Made by a program: the position numbers and the translations under genes
Assembly (NCBI GenBank): GCA_963824345.1
Contig: CAWGOZ010000008.1
Coordinates: 1 to 64,000, forward strand
DNA: 64,000 nucleotides
Source: Palsa-89 sp963824345
Lineage (GTDB): Bacteria > Acidobacteriota > Terriglobia > Bryobacterales > Bryobacteraceae
Direction: 5' to 3'
Notes under the pieces: generated by a model
Databases searched by the model: none
The model's input: the letters and a program-made list of their open reading frames with translations, nothing else
What the model was told of the DNA's origin: nothing
Shown here: piece after piece, positions 53,524 to 62,683 of the stretch
Numbering within the stretch: position 1 is the first letter of the stretch
Layout of the letters: each line of letters opens with the position of its first letter

Positions 53524-55110
53524 ATGCGATTGAAACTCGGGCTGATGCTCATCCTGATCGGCGCGGCAGCCGCGGCTGAGACGGACTGGGCAGCGGCCGG
53601 AAAAGCCTGGTGGGCGCACGTCCAGTTCCTGGCCGACGACAAGCTGGAAGGCCGCAACGTAGGAACCAAAGGATACGAAGCCGCGGCGGATTACGTGGTC
53701 AGCCAGTTCGAGCAGGCCGACTTGTCCCCCGGTGCCGGTTCCACTTATTCGCAGCCGGTCGGATTCATCAAAGGCGCACTGGACGAACCGGCGTCGAGTC
53801 TCGCGTTGGTGCGGGATGGCAAGGCCGTTCCGATCACGCTCGGCGATGACGCGCTGCTTGGCTGGGGAAGCGCGACCCGCCCCGACACGGAAGCGCCGCT
53901 CGTATTCGCCGGCTATGGCTTGAATATTCCGGAGGCAGGCTACAGCGATTTGCAGGACCCGGCCTTGCGCGGCGCCGTCGCCGTCTACCTGCAGGGCGGA
54001 CCGTCCAGCATATCGGGCAACCTTCGCTCCCATTATTCCTCGGGAGAAGAGCGAACCAAAGCCATGAAGGCGGCCGGCGTGATTGGCGCCATCAGCATTC
54101 CCAACCCGCGCAGTATGGAAGTGCCGTGGGCGCGCTATAAGGGCAACCGGCTGCAGGCCCGCATGTGGCTGGCCGATCCGGCGTTGTCCACTGCCGGCCT
54201 CGGTTTTACCGCCACCTGGAATCCCGCAAGGGCGGACCAGTTGTTCGAAAGCTCCGGCCACACCATCGCCCAAATTCTGACTGCAGCCGATCATTACCGG
54301 CCGCTGCCGCACTTCCCACTCACAGTAAAAGTGCGCGCCCATGTCTCGACATCGACCGAAAAAGTCCAGTCCCGCAACGTGGTTGGTTTGCGGCCTGCGG
54401 CGGACCCGCAGCTTAAGAATGAATACGTCGTCGTGTCCGCGCATCTGGATCATCTCGGCGTTGGCGAGCCCGTGAACGGCGATGCGATTTTCAACGGCGC
54501 CATGGATGACGCCTCCGGCATTGCGTCGCTGATCGAGATTGCCCGTTCGCTCCAAGCCGGAAACGTAAAGACCAGACGAACCATTGTTTTTCTCGCCGTC
54601 ACGGCCGAAGAGAAAGGGGAATTGGGTTCGGGCTACTTCGCGAAACGCCCCACCGTGCCGGGCCGCATTGTGGCGGACATTAACATGGACATGTTCCTGC
54701 CTCTGTTTCCACTGCGTTATTTAGAGGTACAGGGGCTGAACGAATCGACGCTGGGCGACGACATTCGCGCGGTGGCGGCAGCGGCCCACATCGACGTACA
54801 GGCTGATAAAGAACCCAACGCCAATCGCTTTATCCGCAGCGATCAGTACAGCTTCATCAAGAAGGGCGTACCCGCGCTGGCGTTCAAATTCGGCTGGATT
54901 CCGGGAAGCCCGGAAGAAAAGATCTTTAGGGATTGGTACCGGACGCGCTATCACGGCGTGGCCGACGACGCCACACAACCGGTCGACTTAGCCGCTGCCG
55001 CGCAGTTCAATGCGATACTCACGGCGCTGCTTGAAAAGGTCGCGAATGCGCCGCAAGCTCCCGAGTGGCTACCGGACAGCTTTTTCCGCCGGTTCGCCGC
55101 GGCGCCATAA
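53524..55110 (+). CDS. M28-family zinc aminopeptidase with PA domain
   Basis: Secreted peptidase of 528 residues. Signal peptide (about residues 1-18), then an N-terminal segment with TKGYEAAADYVVSQF, a protease-associated insert (about 110-235) and the zinc core: histidine in VVSAHLDHLGV, aspartate in GAMDDASGIASLIEIAR, the glutamate pair in AVTAEEKGELGSGYF and the aspartate in DINMDMFLP. The last zinc histidine is probably in TRYHGVADDATQP. It likely trims peptides in the periplasm. TACACT lies 5 nt before the ATG, close to but not exactly at leaderless spacing. Confidence 0.9.
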   Translation: MRLKLGLMLILIGAAAAAETDWAAAGKAWWAHVQFLADDKLEGRNVGTKGYEAAADYVVSQFEQADLSPGAGSTYSQPVGFIKGALDEPASSLALVRDGKAVPITLGDDALLGWGSATRPDTEAPLVFAGYGLNIPEAGYSDLQDPALRGAVAVYLQGGPSSISGNLRSHYSSGEERTKAMKAAGVIGAISIPNPRSMEVPWARYKGNRLQARMWLADPALSTAGLGFTATWNPARADQLFESSGHTIAQILTAADHYRPLPHFPLTVKVRAHVSTSTEKVQSRNVVGLRPAADPQLKNEYVVVSAHLDHLGVGEPVNGDAIFNGAMDDASGIASLIEIARSLQAGNVKTRRTIVFLAVTAEEKGELGSGYFAKRPTVPGRIVADINMDMFLPLFPLRYLEVQGLNESTLGDDIRAVAAAAHIDVQADKEPNANRFIRSDQYSFIKKGVPALAFKFGWIPGSPEEKIFRDWYRTRYHGVADDATQPVDLAAAAQFNAILTALLEKVANAPQAPEWLPDSFFRRFAAAP

Positions 55111-55131
55111 TGGAGACTGCATAATCGCAAC

Positions 55132-55179
55132 TTGACGGCTTGCGGTAACATCCTATACTCTATCTGTATAGTATAGAGT
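55132..55179 (+). promoter_or_regulatory. promoter with overlapping inverted repeat before the cytochrome-like operon
   Basis: TTGACG (55132-55137) and TATACT (55154-55159) are separated by 16 bp, a good sigma-70 promoter. Overlapping the -10 and start region is an inverted repeat ACTCTAT (55157-55163) / ATAGAGT (55173-55179) with a 9-bp spacer. A repressor bound here would block initiation. The internal TGTATAGTATA (55165-55175) is identical to the core of the vapB palindrome. Confidence 0.65.
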
Positions 55180-55191
55180 GTAGCGAACCCC

Positions 55192-56625
55192 ATGGCCCGA
55201 GGCTCCAGATTTTTGCTCGTTCTGTTCCTGTCGATTGCGGCGGGTGCGGCCATCGTGTGTATCGGGGCGACAACCGCACGGGGCGATTCGACGGCGCCGG
55301 CCGGGCGTGCGGTGGTGAAGAACCAGGGCTATCTTCCGTTTGCCGATGCCCCCATTCATTACCGTTCCGCGGAGCTCAACGACCCGGTGGCGAAACTCGA
55401 GAAGCGACTCGAGCGAGGCGAAATCTCGCTGCGTTTCGACCCGCAGCACGGCTACCTGAAAGCGATCCTCGACGAGCTAAAAATTCCTGTTAATTCCCAG
55501 GCGCTGGTCTTTTCCAAAACCAGTTTCCAATATCCCGTGATCGCACCGGCCGCGCCGCGCGCCCTCTATTACAACGACGACGTTTACGTGGGCCAGGTGC
55601 AGAACGGAAAATTTCTGGAGTTCGTCTCGTTCGATCCCATGCAGGGCGCGATCTTCTACGTGATGGACGAGCATCAGGACGAACATCCCAGGATTGAACG
55701 AGCGGAAGTGGATTGCATCCAGTGCCATGTCGCGGGCCCAACCCGCGGCATTCCGGGTGTGCTGTTGCGGTCCGTCTTCACCAAGCCGGACGGCTCCGCG
55801 GACGCTGCTGCGAAGTCGTACGTCACGGGTCAGGAAAGCCCGTTGAGCCAGCGCTGGGGTGGATGGTACGTGACCGCGAAGAGCGGCAGCCAGGGCGCAA
55901 TGGCTAACGTGACGATTTCCGATCCGCAGCATCCCGAGCAATTGGATCGGGTGGCGGGAGCGAATATTTCGAGCCTGGCTGGGCGCTTCGACACAGCGGC
56001 TTATTTGACCTCATCCAGCGACATCGTGGCTCTGATGGTGCTCGCGCACCAGACGCAAATGCACAACCTGATCACGCTGACCAACTATCAGACGCGGCTC
56101 GCGCTATTCGCGGATCAGAACCGGAATCCAATGGCGGGATCGGCGGCTGGAACAATTTCAGACGCGGTTCGGAAACAGTTCGAAGGGCCAGCCGAGCAGT
56201 TGGTGCGTTATTTGCTTTTCACCAACGAGGCGCCGCTGGATAGCCCGATTGCCGGAACATCCGATTTTGCCACGGAGTTCGCGGCTCGCGGCCCGCGCGA
56301 TCCCCAGGGACGTTCCCTGCGCGATTTCGACCTCCGCACCAGAATTTTCAAGTACCCCTGCAGTTACCTTATTTACTCGGAGGCGTTCGACGCCATTCCG
56401 GAACCGGCCAAGACCTATGTCTATCGCCGGTTGTTCGAAGTATTGAGCGGCAGCGAGCAAGGCCCTGAGTTCGCGTCGCTTTCAAGCCAGGACCGGCGGG
56501 CGATTTTAGAAATCCTGGTGGCCACGAAGCCAGGCTTACCGGACGAGTGGAAGCAGTTCGTTCGGAATGCCAGTCAGGGAACCAGCGGCCGCATCCCAAG
56601 TGCTGCGGCTAACCTCCAACCGTAA
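55192..56625 (+). CDS. exported single-heme cytochrome-c-like protein of unknown function
   Basis: A 477-residue protein with an N-terminal signal or anchor (FLLVLFLSIAAGAAIVCIGA) and one covalent heme motif C-I-Q-C-H (about residue 181, in VDCIQCHVAGPTRGIPGVL). The rest has no recognised domain: a Gln/Trp-rich middle (SQRWGGWYVTAKSGSQGAMA) and a helical end with HQTQMHNLITLTNYQTRLAL. A distal axial ligand cannot be named. The TlpA-like gene follows within 21 bp, so the pair probably works in periplasmic redox chemistry. Confidence 0.65.
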   Translation: MARGSRFLLVLFLSIAAGAAIVCIGATTARGDSTAPAGRAVVKNQGYLPFADAPIHYRSAELNDPVAKLEKRLERGEISLRFDPQHGYLKAILDELKIPVNSQALVFSKTSFQYPVIAPAAPRALYYNDDVYVGQVQNGKFLEFVSFDPMQGAIFYVMDEHQDEHPRIERAEVDCIQCHVAGPTRGIPGVLLRSVFTKPDGSADAAAKSYVTGQESPLSQRWGGWYVTAKSGSQGAMANVTISDPQHPEQLDRVAGANISSLAGRFDTAAYLTSSSDIVALMVLAHQTQMHNLITLTNYQTRLALFADQNRNPMAGSAAGTISDAVRKQFEGPAEQLVRYLLFTNEAPLDSPIAGTSDFATEFAARGPRDPQGRSLRDFDLRTRIFKYPCSYLIYSEAFDAIPEPAKTYVYRRLFEVLSGSEQGPEFASLSSQDRRAILEILVATKPGLPDEWKQFVRNASQGTSGRIPSAAANLQP

Positions 56626-56645
56626 TGGAAAATCGAAAGGAAATT

Positions 56646-57995
56646 ATGAAGAAGCAAACTTTGTGGAGCACTCAAAGTCTCGTGGCCATCGCTGCCGTCG
56701 CTCTCGGCATCGGTAGCGTTCCCAGCATCGCTCAAACAGCCGCCCCATCCGCCAGCCTGGACGGGCGTTGGGCCGCGACCCTCACCGAAAGTGGCGGCAT
56801 CGTGATCCCATTCCGGCTCGATATCTCGGGCGCCGGTGACCACGTAATTGGCACGTTGTATAACGGCGACGACACCGAAACAACCACCAGCGCGCGCATC
56901 GAGAACGGTTCCGTGCAGCTGAATTTCGAACACTACCTGACCAGCATCGCGGCCACCGTGAAAGACGGCGAACTCGACGGACAGATCGTCGCGCAGCGCC
57001 GCAGCCCAATTAACATCACGCCCGGTCAATACAAGGCCACGGCCTCCGACAGCATCAGCGCTTTCCATGCCAAGCGCTACGTCGCGCCCACCGCTGCCGA
57101 AGCGGCCAACGTGCCCTCCATTGATGGCGTGTGGGAGATCCCGCACGAATCCCCCAAGGGCGAGAAGGCTTGGCGGCTGATCGTGAAACAAAATGGTTCC
57201 GAGATTCAAACCGCCATTCTGCGCGTGGATGGCGATACCGGCGCGCTCACCGGCGGCTGGCAGGATGGCAAGTTCGTGGCCAGCCACTTCGATGGCTCGC
57301 GACCCGGCCTGATCCAGCTCACGCCGCAGAAGGATGGAACGCTCGAGGTGGATGTCCGCGCGGAGCCGCGCAACGAGAACTTCATCGCATACCGGCCGGA
57401 AGTAGCTCGGGCCAAGGGATTTCCGGAGCCGGCCAACTACCTGACGCACACCAGCGTGAGAGATCCCAACGAAGTATTCAAATACAGCTTCCGCGATGTG
57501 GACGGCAAGATTGTTTCGAATGACGATTTCAAAGGCAAGGTGGTGGTCGCGATCGTGACCGGCACCTGGTGCCCCAATTGCCACGACGAAGCCCAGTACC
57601 TGGTGAAGCTCTACCAGCAATATCACGCCAAAGGCGTCGACATTGTGGCTCTCGATTTCGAGGAAGCCGATCAAGCCGAATCGCTCACTCGCGTGAAGGC
57701 TTTTATCAAACAGTACAAAGTTCCCTATCACTATCTGATCGCGGGAACGCCCGATGAAATGTGGGATAAGGTTCCGCAGGCCGTCAATCTCAATACCTGG
57801 CCGGCCACGCTCTTCATTGGCCGTGACGGTAAAGTGAAAGCGACTTACTCCGGGTTCGCCTCGGCCGCCAGCGGCATCTACAATACGGCGCTGCAGCATG
57901 ACTTCACGTCCATCATCGATCGTCTGGTGGCCGGTGAAAGCGTGCAAAGCACCGCGTCCATTCAACAGCCGGGCGCGGATGTAGCCAGCCGTTGA
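56646..57995 (+). CDS. TlpA/AhpC-type thioredoxin-fold protein
   Basis: Exported protein of about 449 residues. Signal peptide (about 1-28), a central beta-rich domain (about 40-270) and a C-terminal thioredoxin fold (about 280-420) with active-site W-C-P-N-C in VTGTWCPNCHDEAQYLVKLY and cis-Pro segment NTWPATLFIGRDG. It should reduce or transfer disulfides in the periplasm, perhaps on cytochrome apoproteins as in ResA. Start ATG 56646 is preferred over 56625 because AAAGGA lies just upstream. Its stop overlaps the next start (TTGA). Confidence 0.85.
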   Translation: MKKQTLWSTQSLVAIAAVALGIGSVPSIAQTAAPSASLDGRWAATLTESGGIVIPFRLDISGAGDHVIGTLYNGDDTETTTSARIENGSVQLNFEHYLTSIAATVKDGELDGQIVAQRRSPINITPGQYKATASDSISAFHAKRYVAPTAAEAANVPSIDGVWEIPHESPKGEKAWRLIVKQNGSEIQTAILRVDGDTGALTGGWQDGKFVASHFDGSRPGLIQLTPQKDGTLEVDVRAEPRNENFIAYRPEVARAKGFPEPANYLTHTSVRDPNEVFKYSFRDVDGKIVSNDDFKGKVVVAIVTGTWCPNCHDEAQYLVKLYQQYHAKGVDIVALDFEEADQAESLTRVKAFIKQYKVPYHYLIAGTPDEMWDKVPQAVNLNTWPATLFIGRDGKVKATYSGFASAASGIYNTALQHDFTSIIDRLVAGESVQSTASIQQPGADVASR

Positions 57996-58438
57996 TTACC
58001 GATCGCATTCGGCGCGAGATTCTGGCAGGCGCGTGCGCTCTCTTGGGCGCCGCGCTGTGCCAGGCGGCCGATAAACCCGATACCTGGACCGATCCAAACA
58101 CACACCTGATGTGGACTGCCGCTGATAACGGCTCGGGCGTCAGTCTGAAACAAGCCGGGCGCTACTGCCGCGGTTTGAAGCTGGCCGGCTTTCAGGACTG
58201 GGCCCTCCCTTCCATTGACGACCTTCAGAGCATCGTTGGGGAAGCGGAAAGCCAAGGCGGCTATCGCATCAAGGCGCCGATCAGGCTCACCGGCTGGCAA
58301 TGGAGTTCAACCCCGGGAAAGCAGGACGGTGAAGGCTGGGCGCTCGATTTTGGCGATGGCGCAAGAGCCTCGGTGGCGGCCGGTGATTCGGGCCTGAATC
58401 GCGCGCTGTGCATCCGGCATGCGGATCGCGAACACTAG
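57992..58438 (+). CDS. small exported DUF1566/Lcl-type protein
   Basis: A 148-residue protein. A signal peptide (LAGACALLGAALCQAAD) is followed by a compact domain with TWTDPNTHLMWTAADNGSGV, W-x-L-P-S-I-D-D-L-Q-S-I-V and SGLNRALCIR. That is the Lcl C-terminal (DUF1566) pattern found in Legionella collagen-like proteins and in sulfatase-linked proteins. Function is unknown. The TTG at 57992 overlaps the stop of the TlpA-like gene, so it is the third gene of that operon. Confidence 0.65.
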   Translation: MITDRIRREILAGACALLGAALCQAADKPDTWTDPNTHLMWTAADNGSGVSLKQAGRYCRGLKLAGFQDWALPSIDDLQSIVGEAESQGGYRIKAPIRLTGWQWSSTPGKQDGEGWALDFGDGARASVAAGDSGLNRALCIRHADREH

Positions 58439-58443
58439 CCAAA

Positions 58444-59718
58444 TCACTTCCCAAACGGGTCTTCGAGCGACGGGCTCTGCGGAGTGAACAACTCGGCGCC
58501 GTCTTCGAGTATGTGCATGTCATCTTCCAGGCGGATGCCAAATTCGCCCGGAATATAGATGCCGGGTTCGTCGCTGAGCGTCATGTTCGCGGCCAGCGCG
58601 ATGCCGTGGTTGTCCACCTGCAGCGTATTGACGGCCGTCAAGTAAGGCCACTCATGCCCGTCGAGTCCAATGCCGTGGCCGACGCGGTGCGTGAAATATT
58701 TGTATCCCGGTCCATATCCAGCGTCGCTGATCACCTTGCGGGCGGCTGCATCCACAGCCTCACAAGCTACGCCCGGACGCGCCGTAGCCAGTGCCGTGCT
58801 CTGCGCCTGATGCACGATATCGAAGACGCGCTTCATCTTGTCGGTAGGTTTACCGAGAACGAACGTGCGGCTTATATCGGATTGATACCCTTCCACCGTG
58901 CAGCCGTCGTCGATCAGTACAATCGAGTTCTCGCGAATTACTTGCGGCTTGCGCGATCCATGCGGCAGCGCGGAGCCCTCGCCCACGGACACGCTGGCTT
59001 CGCCTCGAAATCCCAGCTTTCCATAAGCCACGGTAATCAACTCGTCGAAATCCTGCTGCGTCATGCCATCGTGCAGCGATTTCCAGGCCGCTTCGTATGC
59101 CTGTAAAGTCACGCTGTTCGCCAGCCGCATCAAGGCGATTTCGTTCGGGCTCTTGATCATGCGGCAGCCGGCCGTCACCGCAGTGGCGCTGAGAATTGTG
59201 GCTCCGGGGAGTGCCTGGCCGATTCCGCTGGCGAAGACGAATGGATTCCGTTCCTCCATGCCGACGCGCGCCGTCGCGAGGCCTCGCTCTTTCATGGCCA
59301 TCGCAACCACGGTGTAAGGGCTGATGTCCTCTTCCCAGGTGAAGACGTGCGCCGCTGTGCCGAAGGCACCGTCGGCGATCAGCTCCATGGCCCGGTCCTT
59401 TTCAAACGCGGGCGTGACGAAAAACGGCTCTCCTTGCGCGGGCAGGATCATCACCAAAAGCCGTTCGCTGAGGCCCCATCGGACGCCGCTGAAATAAAAC
59501 AGCGAAGTTCCGCCGCCCAGCACGACTGCGCCCAGGTGATTCTCGCGCATCAGCCGTTGGGCCCGCTCCACGCGAGCCAGCCGTTCCTCATTGGGGATGG
59601 GACGTGCCTCGGCCCGCCGGTTTTTCAGCGCGGCGATCGCGGGCGTTTCCGCAAAAGCCAGGGCCGTTCCACCGGCCGCAAAGAGCGCCGATTGCATGAG
59701 ACCGCGCCGTGTCAGCAT
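58444..59718 (-). CDS. Tat-exported Xaa-Pro aminopeptidase-like protein (M24)
   Basis: Metallopeptidase of the pita-bread fold, 424 residues. A twin-arginine signal (TRRGLMQSALFAAGG) directs it across the membrane folded. The creatinase N-domain (about 45-175) precedes the M24 catalytic domain with metal ligands Asp in IVLIDDGCTVEGYQSD, Asp in SDISRTFVLG, His in VGHGIGLDGHEWP, Glu in LSDEPGIYIPGEFG and Glu in RLEDDMHI. Start ATG 59718 is required by the Tat signal; the frame stays open upstream across the tRNA gene only by chance. Confidence 0.92.
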   Translation of the reverse strand: MLTRRGLMQSALFAAGGTALAFAETPAIAALKNRRAEARPIPNEERLARVERAQRLMRENHLGAVVLGGGTSLFYFSGVRWGLSERLLVMILPAQGEPFFVTPAFEKDRAMELIADGAFGTAAHVFTWEEDISPYTVVAMAMKERGLATARVGMEERNPFVFASGIGQALPGATILSATAVTAGCRMIKSPNEIALMRLANSVTLQAYEAAWKSLHDGMTQQDFDELITVAYGKLGFRGEASVSVGEGSALPHGSRKPQVIRENSIVLIDDGCTVEGYQSDISRTFVLGKPTDKMKRVFDIVHQAQSTALATARPGVACEAVDAAARKVISDAGYGPGYKYFTHRVGHGIGLDGHEWPYLTAVNTLQVDNHGIALAANMTLSDEPGIYIPGEFGIRLEDDMHILEDGAELFTPQSPSLEDPFGK

Positions 59719-59797
59719 CCTTTCCAGGGTACCTCTGCCCGCAAGCTTTCGCTCACACGCTGCGGGCAGCGCATCCCGCAAGGTAAAATGAAGATTC

Positions 59798-59887
59798 GGT
59801 GAGGTGCGAGAGTGGTTGAATCGGGCGGTCTCGAAAACCGTTGAACCTTTACGGGTTCCGTGGGTTCGAATCCCACCCTCACCGCCA
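59798..59887 (+). tRNA. tRNA-Ser (anticodon CGA), CCA encoded
   Basis: A 90-nt class II tRNA. Acceptor GGTGAGG (59798-59804) pairs with CCTCACC (59877-59883), then discriminator G and genomically encoded CCA (59885-59887). The anticodon stem GCGGT/ACCGT closes the loop CTCGAAA, giving anticodon CGA (reads UCG). A long variable arm AACC-TTTACG-GGTT and a T-arm with GGTTCGAATCC are present. The serine identity is supported by the variable arm. It lies 79 bp upstream of the start of the divergent M24 gene. Confidence 0.97.
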
Positions 59888-59906
59888 GAATAGTTTTGTC
59901 CGGCCC

Positions 59907-61187
59907 GGACACATAGGTAACAGAATGTACCTAAGACATAGGTAACACTTTTGGCCCGAAGGGATTGAGTAAGGGCTGCAAAGTTTTTTCCTCCAGATCG
60001 ATATAACCAAGATCGTAATCCATGAAGCTGACGAGCCAGATGCCGTCGTCGACTTCCTTGATGCCGACCGCCTGGCCAGCCAGGCAAGTGCTGAGGTTGA
60101 TTTTCTTGCGATATAGACACAGGCGGCCGCAGTGGGTGATGACGACGGTCTTGTCGTGGAACGGGTAGTGCGGCTCGCCGATGCCATGATAAGGGCGGCA
60201 GGAAGAAGTATAGACCTCCGCCGGGCACTTCATGTCGAGCGCCTCGTGCGGGCGCTCGTTGTTGAACTCTTCGATGAAGGCGTCGAACTTGGCTTGCTGC
60301 TGGAGCAGATTGGCGCCGGCGGGCCGAGTGGCTTCTTTCTTCAAGGTCAAGTGCATGCGCTCACGGCGGCCGTTCTGCTGCGGATGACCGGGACGGATGC
60401 GTTGGATGCTGATGCCCAGACGCAGCCACCAGACCGAGAGCCTGGAGAGATTGAAAAGCCCGTTGGGCGAAGCGAAAGGAACGCCGTTATCGGAACGGAT
60501 GGCCTGGGGCAAACCCCTTTCCTTGAAAAGGCGCTCAAAGGCAGTAAAAGCGGTCTTTTCGGCATTGGATTCCAGGGCCTCGCACAGCAGCAAATAGCGC
60601 GAAGCGTGATCGGTGACCGTGAGTGGATAACAGTAGCGCCGGTCGCCGAGCATGAACTCGCCCTTATAGTCGGTGCACCACAGTGCGTTCGGTTGTAAAC
60701 CCTCTGAAAGAGGCGTCCCTTCGGTATGGGTGCGCGATCGCCTGGCGCGGGTCACTAACCCATGACGATCCAGGATGGCGTGAATCGTGCTGCGTGCCGG
60801 AACCTTCACTTCGCTCGGCAGCCGTCTGAGGAGGCGCTCCCGGATCTTGCGGGCGCCCCAATTGGGTTTCTCGTACTTGGCCGCTACGATGGCCGCTTCG
60901 ATTTGCTCGGGCAGTTGGTTGGCATAGCGATGGGGGCGCCTGGCACGATCCGTGAGCCCCTCCAACCCGCATTCTTCATAGCGCTCGAAGACCTTGTAGC
61001 CGGTCTTGCGAGAGATCTGAAACTCGCGGCACAGCGCGGCCATGCTCTCGCCGTCTTTGAGCCGAATCACGAATCGTATACGTTCGTCCATAACAGAACT
61101 TTCCTTCCATGGCATCCCACTTCCCGCCCCCTTCCAGGCAAAGAAGTGTTACCCATGTCTCCGGAACGTTCTGTTACCTATGTCTCA
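59907..61187 (-). mobile_element. IS481-like insertion sequence with 44-bp inverted ends
   Basis: The ends at 59907-59950 and 61144-61187 are inverted repeats of about 44 bp with seven or so mismatches. Each end holds two direct copies of ACATAGGTAACA about 25 bp apart, likely transposase binding sites. A candidate 4-bp duplication GGCC flanks the ends (59902-59905 and 61188-61191), not certain. A single transposase gene fills the element. The left end lies 19 bp after the CCA of the tRNA-Ser gene. Confidence 0.8.
59931..61091 (-). CDS. IS481-family DDE transposase
   Basis: A 386-residue transposase. N-terminal winged helix-turn-helix (MAALCREFQISRKTGYKVFERYEE), a second HTH near GARKIRERLLRRL, and an integrase core with the first Asp in LWCTDYKGEF, the second in IRSDNGVPFAS and the Glu in NGRRERMHLTLKKE. 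The C-terminal EFNNERPHEALDMKCPAEVY is typical. Start ATG 61091 has AAGGAAAG upstream; ATG 61115 is an alternative. The gene's last codons lie inside the left inverted repeat. Confidence 0.92.
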   Translation of the reverse strand: MDERIRFVIRLKDGESMAALCREFQISRKTGYKVFERYEECGLEGLTDRARRPHRYANQLPEQIEAAIVAAKYEKPNWGARKIRERLLRRLPSEVKVPARSTIHAILDRHGLVTRARRSRTHTEGTPLSEGLQPNALWCTDYKGEFMLGDRRYCYPLTVTDHASRYLLLCEALESNAEKTAFTAFERLFKERGLPQAIRSDNGVPFASPNGLFNLSRLSVWWLRLGISIQRIRPGHPQQNGRRERMHLTLKKEATRPAGANLLQQQAKFDAFIEEFNNERPHEALDMKCPAEVYTSSCRPYHGIGEPHYPFHDKTVVITHCGRLCLYRKKINLSTCLAGQAVGIKEVDDGIWLVSFMDYDLGYIDLEEKTLQPLLNPFGPKVLPMS

Positions 61188-61368
61188 GGCCGCACACTCA
61201 ACAAACCATAAGGCGGCACTACGTCCGTCGGGCAACGTCGGACAATTCTCCACCAGCCGCCGCGCTCTCCAAACATAAATAGCAAGATCGTTTCTTCCGT
61301 TCGCTTATGCTAACGCGGCAGCGAATTAAAAAGATGTGGGAAGCGCAGAAGGCTGCAAAGAAGGCGGG

Positions 61369-61836
61369 TTAGGGGTTAAAGGCCGCTGTCGCCATTTCCA
61401 ACTCACGACGGCTGTCAGGCGGCAACGCCTTTTCGAAGCGGTCTAGAAGATCCAGAATTGTCCCGAAGTGCTTCGAATAATAGTCCATTACTGGACGAGG
61501 GTCTCTCCATCTGGAGGCTGTGAAATGTGCCAGCCGCTTGTTAAGATGACCTGACACCTCGCGCTTCCATTTTGGCTCTGCGCGGAGATCGAGCGGAAAG
61601 GCTTGTTCAAACCCATCCAGAAGATCGAAATGGCATACGCAGCAGTCATCCTGCTTTGGCTCTCCATAGAAGAAATCGATCAGCAGGCGGAAGTGGAGCA
61701 GTAATGAGTAGATCATCGCCTGAAAGTTCTCCTGCGCTCCTCCCACTTTAAGTTTCTTAACATACAGCCGGAAATAGAATATATCGAAGGCAAGATGCGT
61801 CAACGCATCGGGCAATTCGTCTTTGCGGATTGGCAT
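61369..61836 (-). CDS. hypothetical protein in the accessory island
   Basis: Not recognised. A 155-residue, mostly helical protein (LAFDIFYFRLYVKKLKVGGA, IYSLLLHFRLLIDFFYG) with a short cysteine cluster (DDCCVCHFDLL). AT-richer codon use than the neighbours suggests recent transfer. TAAAAT lies 6 nt before the ATG at 61836, again near leaderless spacing. It is divergent from the broken gene at 61878. The gap 61191-61368 holds only a 21-codon open frame (near 61308) of doubtful reality. Confidence 0.5.
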   Translation of the reverse strand: MPIRKDELPDALTHLAFDIFYFRLYVKKLKVGGAQENFQAMIYSLLLHFRLLIDFFYGEPKQDDCCVCHFDLLDGFEQAFPLDLRAEPKWKREVSGHLNKRLAHFTASRWRDPRPVMDYYSKHFGTILDLLDRFEKALPPDSRRELEMATAAFNP

Positions 61837-61877
61837 GCATTCATTTTAACGACGGAGTTATCTGATAGGCTTTCCCG

Positions 61878-62254
61878 ATGGACCAACGCTTACAGATTCT
61901 TTTCAAAGAATACGATGCGCTTAGGGCTGAGATTCTCGTTCGCATCAACAACATGTTCCAGATCCTTGGTGTCGCCGGAACACTAACCGTCCTTGGGCTT
62001 CCATGGTTGTGGTCCAAAGGTTTAACGACTCCATTCTGGGTTCCCTTGGCTTGATGGCCGTGCTTCTTTTCGGCTTGTGGTTGCTAATCCATGTTGAGAT
62101 GGCCAGAGCCGCCTTTCGCATTCGAGAGATCGAGGAGGCGGTCAACGCAATTGCGAATGCAGAACTTCTTCGATGGGAATCACGCTGGGGAAGGGCGAAT
62201 TCATGGATTGTGACGTTCTTCATAAACCAGCCCCCACCAGCAATTGAGAAATAG
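61878..62254 (+). pseudogene. small two-helix membrane protein with one frameshift
   Basis: From ATG 61878 the frame gives DQRLQILFKEYDALRAEILV and a hydrophobic helix (FQILGVAGTLTVLGLPWLW), then stops at about 62054. From about 62040 the neighbouring frame continues with LGLMAVLLFGLWLLIHVEMA and a charged helix to 62254. The span is one base short of a multiple of three. The plan (soluble helix, two membrane helices, amphipathic helix) resembles SLATT-type membrane proteins of defence or conflict systems, a structural guess only. Confidence 0.55.
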
Positions 62255-62356
62255 CAACTTTCTTGCTCCGATTTCCTATTGCCAACGGCAATTCCCTCCT
62301 GTAGGGTAAGGCTTCAAATGGCCGAAGGCGGCCAGCCTCTAACAGGGAGAAGGATC

Positions 62357-62611
62357 ATGAGCAAGAAACCAGCAGCCCTCGGCAAACTGGACTTTCTCTT
62401 CAAAGATGCTAAGGCTAAGTTCTGGGTCGCTGGCGGATGCTTCATCGGAATCGTCACGGAATCGAGAATCAAGGACATCGATGTATTCGCTCCCGATCCT
62501 TATGCCGTCATTGCCAAATTCAAGGAGCGGGGCTACAAAGAGGCATTTGAGAACGGTTGGGTAAAGAATTTTCATCACGCTGGAATGACGGTTCAGGTCA
62601 TCAAGAGGTGA
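62357..62611 (+). CDS. truncated nucleotidyltransferase-fold protein next to an IS3 element
   Basis: An 84-residue product. FWVAGGCFIGIVTESRIKDI followed by D-V-F fits the G-G-x...D-I-D nucleotidyltransferase-fold core seen in phage-type and CCA-adding-like proteins. Full-length relatives that I recall run on for a further 80-100 residues after the VQVIKR strand, where this one ends at TGA 62609. Out-of-frame or after the stop, the codons PAFDNLL continue to the IS3 end 27 bp on, suggesting a point mutation and then an insertion. GGGAGAAGG precedes the ATG. Confidence 0.5.
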   Translation: MSKKPAALGKLDFLFKDAKAKFWVAGGCFIGIVTESRIKDIDVFAPDPYAVIAKFKERGYKEAFENGWVKNFHHAGMTVQVIKR

Positions 62612-62683
62612 CCTGCCTTCGATAATCTCCTCCAGCCATAATTGAGAAGCTCCAGTAGTTAAAGGCGAAGAAAAGGAGCTTCG

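Noticed and set aside
59719..60228. Upstream extension of the M24 peptidase frame across the tRNA and IS end
   Set aside because: It would translate through a tRNA-Ser gene and the IS481 end; the Tat signal at 59718 defines the true start.
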